This document shows, piece after piece, positions 40,493 to 50,499 of a stretch of DNA of 64,000 nucleotides. The stretch spans positions 1 to 64,000 of the forward strand of contig NZ_CP139970.1 of NCBI RefSeq assembly GCF_034424545.1, read 5' to 3'. Source of the DNA: Trinickia caryophylli (GTDB lineage: Bacteria > Pseudomonadota > Gammaproteobacteria > Burkholderiales > Burkholderiaceae). The notes beneath the pieces are model-generated. The model did not search any database, had not been told where the DNA came from, and saw only the letters and a list, made by a program, of their open reading frames with translations. The stretch's first letter is position 1; each line of letters begins with the position of its first letter. Position numbers and translations under genes: made by a program.

Positions 40493-42736
40493 ATGCCGTA
40501 CATCGGACCCCTTGCCCGCACGGCGGGAAAGATTCTCGCCTGCGTCGTTGCGCTCGCAATCGTCGTCGTTGCCGGCGTTGCCGTCTTCGTCACGACGTTC
40601 GATTGGAATCGAGCGAGGCCATGGGTGGACGACAAGGTTTCGCAGGCGATCGGCCGGCCGTTCGCGATCAACGGCGATCTGCGCGTGCACTGGCAGCATG
40701 CTGTCGACGAGCGGGGCTGGCGCGCCTGGGTGCCGTGGCCGAGGTTTACGGCCTATCGGGTGAGCATCGGAAATCCGACATGGACCAAGGATCCGCATTT
40801 TGCGGTGGCGGACGAGATCTCGTTCGTCGTGGAGCTGCTCCCGCTGCTCTCGCATACGATCATCGTACCGTCCATCGGCCTCGTGAATCCCTCCATCGAC
40901 CTCGAAAGGATGGCCGACGGCCGCAACAATTGGACCTTCGATCTGCCGCAGTCGCATGGGCCGTCGCGCTGGACGCTGAAGCTCGCGACGCTCGGTTTCG
41001 CGAAAGGCGCAATAGCGCTGTCGGACGCGCTCAAGAAGATCGAGTTGGAAATCGGCGTCGATACGCTCGGCAAGCCGATCGCGATCAGCGACGTGCTCAA
41101 GCAGCAGGAGGCGGCCTCGCGCGAGACGGCGGCCGGGGTGGTGGGCCGGCGCGGTGCGCGCCAATTGAGCTCGCAGGCAGCGGCGGCGTCCAGCGCGTCG
41201 GCCGCGTCGGAGCTTTCCGCGGCGTCGCCGGCCGCGAGCGGGGGCGCGCCGCGAGACCCGTATATGCTCGGCTTTACCGCGAAAGGGAGTTATCGGGCAA
41301 CGCGGGTGTCGGGTAGCGGCAAGCTTGGCAACGTACTGGCGCTGCGCGATGCGGCGCGCCCGTTTCCGCTGCAAGCCGATGTGAAAATCGGCGATACGCG
41401 GCTCGCGCTCGTCGGTACGGTGACGGACCCGGCGCGTCTGGCCGCGCTCGACTTGCGCCTCTGGCTGCAGGGGGCGAGCCTTTCCCATCTCTATCCGATC
41501 CTCGGCATCGCACTCCCCGATACGCCGCCGTACGCGACGGACGGCCGGCTGGCTGGCCATGTTCGCGAGAACGATATTCAGCTGACCTACAGCGGCTTTA
41601 CGGGCCGCGTGGGCGACAGCGATCTCGAGGGCACGCTCGGCTACGAACGCCGGGGGCAGCGGCCGCTGCTGAAGGGGGAGGTGGTCTCGAACCAGCTTCG
41701 CTTCGCCGATCTCGCGCCGGTGATCGGGGCGGACACCAATGCGAGCAAGGCCCGCCGCGGCGAAACCGTCCGGCAGCCCGCGAACCGGGCGTTGCCGGTC
41801 GAGCAGTTCCGGACGGACCGCTGGCGGGCGATCGATGCGGACGTCAAGTTCACGGGACGTCGCATCATCAGGAATCCCGAGTTGCCGGTGACGAACCTTT
41901 ACACGCACGTTTTGCTCGACAACGGGGTCTTGTCGCTCGATCCGCTTCGCTTCGGCGTGGCTGGAGGCACGCTCGCGTCGAACATGAAACTCGATGGCAG
42001 CGGCATGCCGCTGAAAGCACGCATGGCGCTGTCCGCGCGGCATTTGAAGCTCAAGCAGCTCTTTCCCAAGCAAAAGACGATGCAGTCGGCTCTGGGCGAG
42101 GTGAACGGAGATGCAGCCCTTTCCGCGACGGGCAATTCGCCGGCCGCGCTCGCCTCGACGCTCGACGGCGAGGTGAAAACAGTCGTGACCGAGGGCAAGG
42201 TGAGCCGCCTGCTGATGGAGGCGGCGGGGCTGAATGTCGCGAACGTCGTCTACGAAAAGCTCTTCGGTCATCGCGACGTGAACATTCGTTGCGGCGCCGC
42301 CGACTTCACCGCCACGGACGGCGTGCTCACCACGCGCACTTTCGCCCTCGACACGGACGATGCACTGATTTCGATGGGCGGGCACATCGATTTGCGCGAC
42401 GAATCGATGGACCTGACGATCCACCCCCAGACGAAGGGGCTGCGGATCATCTCGCTGCGCTCGCCGCTATACGTCAAGGGGACGTTCAAGGACCCGGACG
42501 TGGGCGTGAGCAAGGGCGCGCTGGCCCTGCGCGCGGGAGCCATGGTAGGGCTCGGCCTGCTGAATCCGTTCGCGGCGCTGCTGCCGCTGATCGCTCCCAG
42601 TCATAACCAGCCCGCGCCGTGCGACGCCCTGATCGCGCGCATGCGCGAGGCGCCCAAGGCGCCGCCGCCCGGTGCGGACGGCAAGCGCGGTGCCGGTGAC
42701 GGTGCAGGGCACGATGCGGGAGAAGGGCGCGGCTGA
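40493..42736 (+). CDS. AsmA family protein
   Basis: Large inner-membrane-anchored, periplasm-facing protein of the AsmA/TamB-related superfamily, linked to outer-membrane lipid homeostasis. From the ATG at 40493 there are 747 residues: a TM helix at about 9-30 (AGKILACVVALAIVVVAGVAVFV), the N-terminal AsmA motif (IGRPFAINGDLRV, DEISFVVELLPLL), repeated beta-strand segments, an Ala/Ser-rich insertion at about 225-262, and the C-terminal AsmA_2-like region (VLTTRTFALDTDDALISMGGHIDLRDE, ISLRSPLYVKGTFKDPDVGVSK). The open frame extends further upstream, but the TM and SD support this start. Confidence 0.9.
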   Translation: MPYIGPLARTAGKILACVVALAIVVVAGVAVFVTTFDWNRARPWVDDKVSQAIGRPFAINGDLRVHWQHAVDERGWRAWVPWPRFTAYRVSIGNPTWTKDPHFAVADEISFVVELLPLLSHTIIVPSIGLVNPSIDLERMADGRNNWTFDLPQSHGPSRWTLKLATLGFAKGAIALSDALKKIELEIGVDTLGKPIAISDVLKQQEAASRETAAGVVGRRGARQLSSQAAAASSASAASELSAASPAASGGAPRDPYMLGFTAKGSYRATRVSGSGKLGNVLALRDAARPFPLQADVKIGDTRLALVGTVTDPARLAALDLRLWLQGASLSHLYPILGIALPDTPPYATDGRLAGHVRENDIQLTYSGFTGRVGDSDLEGTLGYERRGQRPLLKGEVVSNQLRFADLAPVIGADTNASKARRGETVRQPANRALPVEQFRTDRWRAIDADVKFTGRRIIRNPELPVTNLYTHVLLDNGVLSLDPLRFGVAGGTLASNMKLDGSGMPLKARMALSARHLKLKQLFPKQKTMQSALGEVNGDAALSATGNSPAALASTLDGEVKTVVTEGKVSRLLMEAAGLNVANVVYEKLFGHRDVNIRCGAADFTATDGVLTTRTFALDTDDALISMGGHIDLRDESMDLTIHPQTKGLRIISLRSPLYVKGTFKDPDVGVSKGALALRAGAMVGLGLLNPFAALLPLIAPSHNQPAPCDALIARMREAPKAPPPGADGKRGAGDGAGHDAGEGRG

Positions 42737-42797
42737 TGTTGCGAAAGCTTGCTAAAATGGCGAGTTTTTCGTCGAACATCATTCTGAGGGTCGCGCC

Positions 42798-44390
42798 GTG
42801 CTGTCTACTGCCAATATCACCATGCAATTCGGGCCGAAGCCGCTTTTCGAGAACATTTCGGTCAAATTCGGGGAAGGCAACCGGTATGGCCTGATCGGCG
42901 CCAACGGCTGCGGCAAGTCGACGTTCATGAAAATCCTCGGCGGCGATCTCGAGCCGAGTTCCGGTACGGTCATGCTCGAGCCGAACGTTCGCCTCGGCAA
43001 GCTGCGGCAGGACCAGTTCGCCTATGAGGACATGCGCGTGCTCGACGTCGTCATGATGGGCCACACGGAGATGTGGGCCGCAATGACCGAGCGCGATGCG
43101 ATCTACGCGAACCCGGACGCCACCGACGACGACTACATGCGCGCCGCCGAACTCGAAGCGAAGTTCGCCGAATACGACGGCTATACGGCCGAGGCCCGCG
43201 CGGGCGAATTACTGCTCGGCATCGGCATCCGGATCGAACTGCACAACGGGACGATGAGCAACGTCGCGCCGGGCTGGAAGCTGCGCGTACTGCTCGCGCA
43301 GGCGCTCTTCTCGAATCCGGACGTGCTGCTGCTCGACGAGCCGACGAACAACCTCGACATCAATTCGATCCGCTGGCTCGAGAACGTGCTCAACGAGTAC
43401 AACTCGACGATGATCATCATCTCGCACGACCGGCACTTCCTGAATCAGGTCTGCACGCACATGGCGGACATGGATTACGGCACGCTCAAGGTGTATCCGG
43501 GCAATTACGACGACTACATGCTGGCGTCGGCACAGGCGCGTGAACGGCAGGCCGCCGCGAATGCGAAGGCCAAGGAACGGATTGCGGATCTGCAGGATTT
43601 CGTGCGGCGCTTCTCCGCCAACAAGTCGAAGGCGCGGCAGGCCACGAGCCGTCTGAAGCAGATCGACAAGATCAAGATCGACGAATTCAAGCCTTCGTCT
43701 CGGCAGAACCCGTTCATCCGCTTCGAGTACGAGAAGAAACTGCACAACATTGCCGTGGTTGCCGAAGGCGTGACCAAGCGTTACGAGCGTACGATCTTCG
43801 AGCATTTCGACATCAGCGTGCAGCCGGGCGAGCGCATCGCGATCATCGGCGAGAACGGCGCCGGCAAGACCACACTGCTGCGTGCGCTGCTGGGCAGCCT
43901 CGAACTCGATGCGGGCTCGATCAAGTGGGCGGAGAACGCTAATGTGGGCTACATGCCGCAGGATACGTACGAGGAATTCCCGGACGACGTGACGCTGATG
44001 GACTGGATCGACAAGTATCGCAAGGAGGGGGACGACGATCAGGCCGTGCGTGGCACGCTCGGGCGGCTTCTCTTCAATGCGGACGACATCAGGAAGTCCG
44101 TGAAGGTGCTCTCCGGCGGCGAGAAAGGCCGCATGATCTGGGGCAAGCTGATGCTGGGCCGCCACAACGTGCTGCTCATGGACGAGCCGACGAACCACAT
44201 GGACATGGAGTCGATCGAGTCGCTGCAGATCGCGCTCGACAAATACGACGGCACCTTGATCTTCGTCTCGCATGATCGCGAGTTCGTGAGCGGGCTCGCC
44301 AATCGCATCATCGAAGTGCGTACCGACGGCACGCTCCACGACTTCGGCGGCAACTACGAGGACTTCCTCGCGAGCCAGGGCGTGCAGTGA
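42798..44390 (+). CDS. ABC-F family ATPase, YbiT type
   Basis: Cytosolic translation-associated ABC-F protein with two ATP-binding cassettes and no membrane domain (530 residues). Cassette 1 has GANGCGKST and [11 protein letters not shown]; cassette 2 has [22 protein letters not shown] and [11 protein letters not shown]. The linker ([21 protein letters not shown]) is the charged ABC-F interdomain helix. In cassette 1 the signature reads [10 protein letters not shown] instead of LSGG. It starts at GTG 42798. Closest to YbiT among E. coli ABC-F members. Confidence 0.92.
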   Translation: MLSTANITMQFGPKPLFENISVKFGEGNRYGLIGANGCGKSTFMKILGGDLEPSSGTVMLEPNVRLGKLRQDQFAYEDMRVLDVVMMGHTEMWAAMTERDAIYANPDATDDDYMRAAELEAKFAEYDGYTAEARAGELLLGIGIRIELHNGTMSNVAPGWKLRVLLAQALFSNPDVLLLDEPTNNLDINSIRWLENVLNEYNSTMIIISHDRHFLNQVCTHMADMDYGTLKVYPGNYDDYMLASAQARERQAAANAKAKERIADLQDFVRRFSANKSKARQATSRLKQIDKIKIDEFKPSSRQNPFIRFEYEKKLHNIAVVAEGVTKRYERTIFEHFDISVQPGERIAIIGENGAGKTTLLRALLGSLELDAGSIKWAENANVGYMPQDTYEEFPDDVTLMDWIDKYRKEGDDDQAVRGTLGRLLFNADDIRKSVKVLSGGEKGRMIWGKLMLGRHNVLLMDEPTNHMDMESIESLQIALDKYDGTLIFVSHDREFVSGLANRIIEVRTDGTLHDFGGNYEDFLASQGVQ

Positions 44391-44459
44391 CGGCTCGCCG
44401 CGGCGCCGGCCAAGTCCGAGCGCTGCATGCGCGAGAGCCTGGCGCCTCGCACGAGCGCA

Positions 44460-45215
44460 TCAAATAAGGCCGCAGGCGGTTGCACGAGCAACCGCCTGAT
44501 AGCGTGTGCTCACGCCAAACTTCCATAACAGCTTGCGCACGTAGTACACCACGCCGTGCTCGGAGACGCCGAGAATCCTCGATATCTCCCAGTTCGATTT
44601 CCCCAGCGCGATCCAATGGAGGCATTCGAGTTCGCGGCAAGTGAGCGGGGCCTGCAGGACATTGCGCTCTTTGTCTACCAGCGTGCGCATCGCATCGTGA
44701 ACGAACATCGCGGCAAGGCTGCATGCGGACAGCGCACGCGGCAATAACTGCCCGGTATCGTTCTCCGTGCAACGGTGGACGAAGCTGAGCATTGCGACGT
44801 CGCCGTTTTTCGTTTGAATCGGGCAACTCACGCTGCTTCCTATGCCATGGCGGCGCGCATCGTCCATAAACTGCCGTTCCTCGAGCGATGTCGCTTGCGC
44901 GCATACTTCCTCCCAGGCGACCGGAGTCAATCGGGCCGACAGCAGCCGCACGACAGGATCGATCTGCTCGTACTTGCACGTGGCATACCGCGCAATCCAA
45001 TCCATGGGGAGATTCGAGAGCGATTTTCGGATGCTTTTTTGTTTGTCGAGCAGGAAGCTCCCCGTGTAATGGTAGAAGTCGAATCCCAGCATCTGAGTGA
45101 TATCGGCCAATGAGCGCGTCAACTCTGCTTCGTTGCTGTGGCCTCGCATTCTCTGCATACGCTCGATCGGCTCGCTATCTGATAACGACAATTCGTCAAC
45201 TTCATGTGACGTCAT
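44460..45215 (-). CDS. Orphan LuxR-type regulator with AHL-binding domain
   Basis: 251 residues: an N-terminal autoinducer-binding domain and a C-terminal LuxR helix-turn-helix (LTCRELECLHWIALGKSNWEISRILGVSE). Five of the six signature ligand-pocket residues of TraR are present with identical spacing: Trp73, Tyr77, Asp86, Pro87 and Trp101 (TraR W57, Y61, D70, P71, W85). The sixth, TraR Gly113, corresponds to Ser128 in HGIGSSVSCPI. No luxI synthase is in the window, so it is a solo regulator. It is divergent from the AAA+ ATPase at 45245, with about 30 bases or more between them. SD GCGAGGCTACC supports the start at 45215. Confidence 0.9.
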   Translation of the reverse strand: MTSHEVDELSLSDSEPIERMQRMRGHSNEAELTRSLADITQMLGFDFYHYTGSFLLDKQKSIRKSLSNLPMDWIARYATCKYEQIDPVVRLLSARLTPVAWEEVCAQATSLEERQFMDDARRHGIGSSVSCPIQTKNGDVAMLSFVHRCTENDTGQLLPRALSACSLAAMFVHDAMRTLVDKERNVLQAPLTCRELECLHWIALGKSNWEISRILGVSEHGVVYYVRKLLWKFGVSTRYQAVARATACGLI

Positions 45216-45244
45216 GGTAGCCTCGCGTTCCGATTGATGAGCGA

Positions 45245-47542
45245 TTGGTCTTTGCCGCGCAATTTGTTTTTCTGTTTCATGCTAAACCACCAGGGCCGGC
45301 TCAAACCCTGTCAAATCGAGGAGGTTTCAAGTCGCCCCGCTCGATCGAAAATGGCGGTGAGGTAGAAGCCGGACTCGGCGATCGAGCGGCTGGCCCAGTG
45401 ACCGAGCAAGTGACCGAGCAAGTGACCGAAAGCGCCCCGCGCCCTTACGCCGACAACGATGCACTGCTCGCCGAGCTTCGCGTGTTCGGCGAACTGCTCC
45501 TGGACGGCTCAGGTCAGGGATGGCCGCAGGCGGAGGCCAAGTGGCGCGCCATCGTTGCCCGTATGGCGGCAACGCTCGAGAGCCAGATCTTCATCGGATG
45601 GGTTCATGTGGCCGCCATGTTCCGGTTGGGCGCACGGGATCAGCATCTGCTGGTGCTCGCCCTTCTGAGCGAAACGGACCCGCTTTTCCAGGCGCGTCTG
45701 TCCCGGCGCGCTGCACTATCCGAGGCGGAACGCCCGTCCGCGGACCATCTTCCTGTCACGGCGGAGGGCGTACCGTTGGCGGCCGCCGCCAAAGCGCTCG
45801 GTGACGTTCGGCCGAACCTGATGCCGGACGCGCCGTTACAGCGCTACTGCTTGATCGAGGCGAGCGGCGCCAACGTGGCTGCGATGGCCGGCAGTTATCG
45901 GCTCGCACAGCCGGTGCTCGCTTATCTGGTGGGGCTCGCGGCTCCCCAGCTCCACCTCGACGGCACACTGCTTGCGGATGTCGTCGCCGATGGCCCGCTC
46001 GACGAGCACCTCGTCGATGAACGGCTGAAGCACCAGTTGCGCAGGTTCGTCGAAAACGGCGAGCTCCAGTCGATGCATAAGTGCACGTTCATGCTTCGTT
46101 TCGAGGGCGCGGACGACGCCATGATGGAAAGCCTGTGTGCGGCGAGCTTCGATTCGCTCGGCTATACGACGGCCAGGCTCGATGCACGGGATATCCGGCG
46201 CAGCTATGACGCGGCCAACGGACGCCGCGCTGGTTTGATGAAACTGTTGCGCGTTTTGTGCCGCGACGCTGTCTTATGCAACCAATTGCTCTTGCTGACC
46301 CATGCCCAATGCCTCGCGGAAAGCGGCGGTCGGGAGCCACAGGCCGCTCGGGACCCCCAGGCGGACCTGCTCGACGACGTTTTCGGGCTATTGTTCGAGA
46401 CGCAGCGCTATGTCGGTGTGGTGAACGGCCCCGCGCGCGCGCTCGCACAGTGCGCGCACCGCTTTGTTTCGCACGAGGTCGTGCCGATAACATTGCGCGT
46501 GGAAGCGCCCGACGCGCATCTGCGCCGCAGTGCCTGGCTCAAGTATGCGGAGCGCGTCGATCTCGTGCTCGACGAGGGGCTGCTCGAGCGGCTCGTCGAC
46601 GGCTACCGCTTCACGGAGGAGCGCATCGCGATCATCCTGAAGGAGGTCGTTTCGCACAGGTGGCTCGTCGATTCCGAGCGAGACCTGAGCAATCGACTCG
46701 TCGACGCATGCCGCGCCGAAGCGGAGGCCAGCCAACTGGGTATCGCTCAAGAGATCAAGCGGGCTCATCGATTGACCGATATCGTCGCTCCGTCCGACAC
46801 CATCGACCAACTGAACGAATTGCTCAGTCATATGAAATATCGGCGGCAGGTCGTTGACGAGTGGGGGTTCGCAGGCAAGCATGCGGGCAGCTGCAACTTG
46901 TCTGCACTCTTTCATGGTCCTTCGGGCACCGGCAAGACGATGGGCGCGGCCGTCATCGCGAACGAGTTGCAAATGAGCCTCTATCGCGTCGATCTGGCGA
47001 GCGTGATGAGCAAATACATCGGCGAGACCGAGCAGCATCTCTCGCAGTTGTTCGAGTGGGCGGAGGGGCGAAATGTGGTGCTTTTCTTCGACGAAGCCGA
47101 GGCGTTGTTCGGCAAGCGCACCGAGACGAAAGATGCGCACGACCGATATGCGAATCTTCAAATCGGCTATCTGCTGCAGCGAATAGAAACGCATCCGGGC
47201 CTCGTCATTCTCGCGACGAACCTGATGCCGAACATAGACAAGGCGTTTTTGCGCCGATTCCGTTTTCTCATCGAGTTTCCGTTTCCGTCCGCCGAGCAGC
47301 GCGAAGCCCTTTGGCGGCAGTCGTTTCCTGGCGGCGTGCCGCTCGCGAGCGACGTCGATTTCGAATTGCTCGCGCATCGCGCCGCGCTCGCGGGGGGCAG
47401 CATTCACAATGTGGTGTTGAGCGCCGCGTTTCGCGCCGCTGCCGAGGGCACCCCGGTGCAAATGCACCACGTCGTCCGCTCGCTGGAGCGCGAATACGAA
47501 AAGATCGGCAAGCTCTTTTCGCCGGGCGATTTTTCGTTTTAG
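45245..47542 (+). CDS. Large AAA+ ATPase resembling eCIS-associated (Afp15-like) ATPases
   Basis: 765 residues if begun at the TTG at 45245. The N-terminal two-thirds is helical ([40 protein letters not shown]) with a degenerate first ATPase-like region. The C-terminal AAA+ module has Walker A GPSGTGKT (about 558-565), the pore-loop segment [11 protein letters not shown], Walker [14 protein letters not shown] (about 613-622), sensor 1 ILATNL and Arg finger [15 protein letters not shown]. This module is very like ATPases in extracellular contractile injection loci, but none of their tube, sheath or baseplate genes is here. The start is uncertain: a consensus AGGAGG at 45319-45324 has no start codon after it; GTGs at 45398, 45410 and 45422 are alternatives. 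Confidence 0.8.
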   Translation: MVFAAQFVFLFHAKPPGPAQTLSNRGGFKSPRSIENGGEVEAGLGDRAAGPVTEQVTEQVTESAPRPYADNDALLAELRVFGELLLDGSGQGWPQAEAKWRAIVARMAATLESQIFIGWVHVAAMFRLGARDQHLLVLALLSETDPLFQARLSRRAALSEAERPSADHLPVTAEGVPLAAAAKALGDVRPNLMPDAPLQRYCLIEASGANVAAMAGSYRLAQPVLAYLVGLAAPQLHLDGTLLADVVADGPLDEHLVDERLKHQLRRFVENGELQSMHKCTFMLRFEGADDAMMESLCAASFDSLGYTTARLDARDIRRSYDAANGRRAGLMKLLRVLCRDAVLCNQLLLLTHAQCLAESGGREPQAARDPQADLLDDVFGLLFETQRYVGVVNGPARALAQCAHRFVSHEVVPITLRVEAPDAHLRRSAWLKYAERVDLVLDEGLLERLVDGYRFTEERIAIILKEVVSHRWLVDSERDLSNRLVDACRAEAEASQLGIAQEIKRAHRLTDIVAPSDTIDQLNELLSHMKYRRQVVDEWGFAGKHAGSCNLSALFHGPSGTGKTMGAAVIANELQMSLYRVDLASVMSKYIGETEQHLSQLFEWAEGRNVVLFFDEAEALFGKRTETKDAHDRYANLQIGYLLQRIETHPGLVILATNLMPNIDKAFLRRFRFLIEFPFPSAEQREALWRQSFPGGVPLASDVDFELLAHRAALAGGSIHNVVLSAAFRAAAEGTPVQMHHVVRSLEREYEKIGKLFSPGDFSF
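45319..45324 (+). promoter_or_regulatory. Strong Shine-Dalgarno without a start codon
   Basis: AGGAGG is followed by TTTCAAGTCGCC. Insertion of one T (CAATGTCG) would create an ATG at normal spacing, in frame with the AAA+ ATPase from the TCG codon on. As it stands there is no ATG, GTG or TTG in that frame close by. Confidence 0.55.
45398..45430 (+). repeat. 12-bp tandem repeat near the AAA+ gene start
   Basis: GTGACCGAGCAA is present twice, followed by a third copy truncated to nine bases (GTGACCGAA). It encodes [11 protein letters not shown] and supplies three in-frame GTG codons. Confidence 0.85.
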
Positions 47543-47633
47543 CGCACCACCGGCGGCCGCCGCGCCGCTCAATGCCTCCGCTACCCTCCATGCGTACAAT
47601 AGTCGTCTCGATCGACGAAGGCGGAGTATCGCA

Positions 47634-49073
47634 ATGAAGACCTACTCGCAGCTCTATATCGGCGGCCAATGGCTGAAGCCCGCTACGGACGGCATGATCG
47701 ACGTCATCGATTCGGGTACCGAGGCGGTAATGGGCCGGATTCCGGAGGGCACGGGGGCCGATGCCGAAGCCGCGGTCGAAGCCGCCAAGCTGGCATTCGA
47801 TGCATGGGCAAGCACGGCTGCCGCCGAGCGTGCCAGCTATCTGGAACGGATCGCCGAAGCGCTGAAGGCACGCGCGGAGGATCTGGCTCAGACCATCTGC
47901 GGCGAAGTCGGCATGCCGATCAAGCTGGCACGCGCGATTCAGGTCGGTTCCCCCATCTACAACTGGAATGCCTACGCCCGGCTCGCGCGTGAATTCGAGT
48001 TCGAGGCGCAGGTGGCCAACTCGCTCGTCACACGCGAACCTGTTGGCGTGGTCGCCGCGATCACGCCGTGGAATTACCCGCTCAATCAGATCACGCTGAA
48101 AGTGGCGGCGGCACTCGCGGCGGGTTGCACCGTGGTGCTCAAGCCGTCCGAGATCGCGCCGCTCAACGCATTCATGCTGGCCGAGGCGATCGAGGAAGCC
48201 CAACTTCCCCCGGGCGTATTCAACCTGGTGAGCGGCTATGGCCCTGTCGTCGGGGAAATCGTCGCAAGCCATCCGTTCGTCGACATGGTGTCGTTCACAG
48301 GGTCCACGCGTGCAGGCAAACGGGTAGCGGAGCTGGCTGCGGCTACCGTCAAGCGCGTCGCCCTCGAACTCGGCGGCAAGTCCGCGTCGATCGTTCTCGA
48401 CGATGCCGAGTTTGCGGCGGCCATCAAGAGCACGGTAGGCGCCTGCTTTCTGAACTCGGGCCAAACCTGCTCCGCGCATACGCGCCTGCTCGTGCCCGAG
48501 GCGCGCTACGAGGAGGCGCGGGCACTCGCGAAAGCCGCGGCCGAGGGCTATACGCCCGGCGACCCGCGTGGCGAGAAGACGCGCCTTGGGCCGCTCGCCT
48601 CGGCGGCCCAACAGGCGCGCGTGCGTGCCTACATCGAGCGCGGTATCGCCGAAGGCGCGGAATTGGTGACGGGCGGCCCCGACATGCCGGCGGGGATCGA
48701 GCGAGGCTTCTTTATCAGGCCGACCGTTTTCGGGCGCGTTCATCCAAAAGCGACGATTGCTCAGGAAGAAATCTTCGGCCCCGTGCTGTCCATTCTCACC
48801 TACAAGGACGAAGAGGAGGCCGTGCGGATCGCCAACGATTCGCCGTACGGCCTTGCGGGGGCCGTTTGGGCCGGTGACGACGAGCGTGCGGCAAGTGTGG
48901 CGCGGCGTATCCGCACAGGACAGATCGACATCAACGGCGGCAGCTGGAACATGGAGGCGCCGTTCGGCGGGTTCAAGCAATCCGGCTACGGCCGCGAGAA
49001 CGGCCGCTATGGCCTCGAGGAATACCTCGAATACAAGGCGCTTCAGTTCAAAACGGCGCGGCCCGCAACCTGA
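47634..49073 (+). CDS. NAD(P)-dependent aldehyde dehydrogenase family protein
   Basis: 479 residues with the full ALDH fold. The general base Glu245 is in [11 protein letters not shown] and the nucleophile Cys279 in [11 protein letters not shown]. The cofactor site region reads [11 protein letters not shown] and [26 protein letters not shown] and [17 protein letters not shown] are late motifs. SD GGCGGAGTATCGCA supports the ATG at 47634. The substrate is not identifiable. It is 91 bases after the AAA+ ATPase. Confidence 0.93.
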   Translation: MKTYSQLYIGGQWLKPATDGMIDVIDSGTEAVMGRIPEGTGADAEAAVEAAKLAFDAWASTAAAERASYLERIAEALKARAEDLAQTICGEVGMPIKLARAIQVGSPIYNWNAYARLAREFEFEAQVANSLVTREPVGVVAAITPWNYPLNQITLKVAAALAAGCTVVLKPSEIAPLNAFMLAEAIEEAQLPPGVFNLVSGYGPVVGEIVASHPFVDMVSFTGSTRAGKRVAELAAATVKRVALELGGKSASIVLDDAEFAAAIKSTVGACFLNSGQTCSAHTRLLVPEARYEEARALAKAAAEGYTPGDPRGEKTRLGPLASAAQQARVRAYIERGIAEGAELVTGGPDMPAGIERGFFIRPTVFGRVHPKATIAQEEIFGPVLSILTYKDEEEAVRIANDSPYGLAGAVWAGDDERAASVARRIRTGQIDINGGSWNMEAPFGGFKQSGYGRENGRYGLEEYLEYKALQFKTARPAT

Positions 49074-49245
49074 GCGGTGCGGGGCGACCGGCGCCGCGGG
49101 GCCAGATCGACACGTGCAGCGCCATGACAAATGTCAAGAAAACGGAAATTCGCCGCGCAAAAATACGAGATCGGTTGATCCGCCTCAAGGCGCATTTTTC
49201 GCGATGCGCGATCATGCTCGTTTTGACATCGAGGGAAACGGACAC

Positions 49246-50436
49246 ATGTTCCCATCTCATCCGTTCGCGCCGCTGAAAATCCGCGGCCGCAAGCTGCTGC
49301 CCGTCGTTCAGGGCGGCATGGGCGTCGGCATCTCGGCGCACCGGCTGGCCGGCAGCGTCGCCCGCGAGGGCGCCGTCGGCACGATCGCGAGCATCGACTT
49401 GCGTCACCACCATGGCGACCTGGTCGAGCGCTGCCGGGCCAATCCCGACCGCGCAACGCTCGAGGAAGCCAATCGCACCGCGCTCGCGCGCGAAATCGCC
49501 TCCGCGCGCAAGCTGTCCGAAGGGCGGGGCATGATCGCCGTCAACGTGATGAAAGCGGTGAATGCCCATGCCGACTATGTGCGCGTGGCTTGCGAAAGCG
49601 GCGCCGATGCGATCGTCATGGGTGCCGGGCTTCCGCTCGACCTGCCCGATATGACGCAAGGCTATGACATTGCGCTGATCCCCATCCTCTCGGACGCCCG
49701 CGGCATTGCGCTGGTGCTGAAGAAGTGGCTCAAGAAAGGCCGCCTTCCCGATGCCATCGTCATCGAGCATCCGGCACACGCGGGCGGCCACCTTGGTGTC
49801 ACGAACATCGAGGACATGAACGATGCGCGGTTTTCGTTCGAGCGCATCTTCACCGAACTCGAGCCGGTTTTCGCTTCGCTGGGCATCGAGCGTGACGCCA
49901 TACCGCTCATCGTGGCGGGCGGTATCAATAGCCACGAGGCCGTGCGCAAATGGCTGAACGCGGGGGCGAGCGGGGTGCAGGTCGGCACGCCGTTCGCCGT
50001 AACGGAAGAGGGCGATGCGCATCCGAATTTCAAGCGCGTGCTGGCCGATGCCAAGCCGGAGGACATCGTCGAATTCGTGAGCGTGACCGGCTTGCCCGCG
50101 CGTGCGGTGAAGACGCCCTGGCTGGCCCGCTATCTGCGCAACGAGTCGCGTATTCGGGCCAAGATCGGCAACATCAAGAATGCATGTCCGACCGCGCTCG
50201 AGTGCCTCACCGCGTGCGGCCTGCGCGACGGCATCGAAAAGTTCGGGCACTTTTGCATCGATACGCGGCTGGCGGCTGCGCTGCGTGGCGATGTGGCGAA
50301 TGGCCTGTTCTTCCGGGGCCGTGAAGCACTGCCGTTCGGCAATGCGATTCGCAGCGTGCGCGAACTGCTGGAGTTGTTGCTGACGGGTATAACGCGGCCA
50401 GCTGCCGCACCACGCTGCGCCGTTGCCCTGACTTGA
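49246..50436 (+). CDS. Nitronate monooxygenase-like FMN protein
   Basis: TIM-barrel flavoprotein of the nitronate monooxygenase/FabK family (COG2070). The ATG at 49246 behind GAGGGAAACGGACAC gives 396 residues. The FMN-binding motifs are VVQGGMGVGISAHRLAGSVA, the catalytic-region EHPAHAGGHLG, IVAGGINSHEAV and GASGVQVGTPFAVTEE. A cysteine-rich C-terminal segment (NACPTALECLTACGLRD) is conserved in the longer members. True substrate unknown. Its stop codon lies inside the FNR-type site of the next gene. Confidence 0.85.
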   Translation: MFPSHPFAPLKIRGRKLLPVVQGGMGVGISAHRLAGSVAREGAVGTIASIDLRHHHGDLVERCRANPDRATLEEANRTALAREIASARKLSEGRGMIAVNVMKAVNAHADYVRVACESGADAIVMGAGLPLDLPDMTQGYDIALIPILSDARGIALVLKKWLKKGRLPDAIVIEHPAHAGGHLGVTNIEDMNDARFSFERIFTELEPVFASLGIERDAIPLIVAGGINSHEAVRKWLNAGASGVQVGTPFAVTEEGDAHPNFKRVLADAKPEDIVEFVSVTGLPARAVKTPWLARYLRNESRIRAKIGNIKNACPTALECLTACGLRDGIEKFGHFCIDTRLAAALRGDVANGLFFRGREALPFGNAIRSVRELLELLLTGITRPAAAPRCAVALT

Positions 50437-50446
50437 TCAAGGTCAA
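50433..50446 (+). promoter_or_regulatory. FNR/Anr-type binding site upstream of ompW
   Basis: TTGAT-CAAG-GTCAA matches the FNR/Anr consensus TTGAT-N4-ATCAA in nine of ten defined positions. Its centre is at 50439.5; a class II promoter would place transcription start near 50481, about 20 bases before the ompW ATG, with an A/T-rich stretch (TAAAAAAT, about 50467-50474) at the -10 position. It overlaps the stop codon (50434-50436) of the upstream gene. Confidence 0.7.
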
Positions 50447-50458
50447 GCCCTGTGGTCC

Positions 50459-50485
50459 AAAGCCCCTAAAAAATGTAGGGGCTTT
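50459..50485 (+). repeat. 10-bp stem hairpin between the flavoprotein gene and ompW
   Basis: AAAGCCCCTA and TAGGGGCTTT are a perfect 10-bp inverted repeat around AAAAATG. It could be the terminator of the upstream gene, but the T-run is only three bases and it coincides with the expected ompW promoter and transcription start. Confidence 0.6.
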
Positions 50486-50499
50486 ACGACAACAGGGAA

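Noticed and set aside
40493..40670. Extension of the fetB relic further upstream under the asmA start
   Set aside because: None of the three reverse frames beyond about 40385 shows FetB-like sequence, and the region is explained by asmA.
45291..45310. Lux-box in the LuxR/AAA+ divergent region
   Set aside because: The 20-bp inverted repeat has CAGGG...CCCTG polarity, opposite to the CTG...CAG arms of lux boxes, so AHL-regulator binding cannot be claimed.
44460..47542. A complete extracellular contractile injection system
   Set aside because: Only the ATPase-like gene is present. No sheath, tube, baseplate, spike or toxin gene occurs on either side.
50459..50485. Intrinsic terminator of the nitronate monooxygenase-like gene
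   Set aside because: The stem is perfect but the T-run is only three bases and it coincides with the expected ompW promoter, so I list it as a hairpin only.
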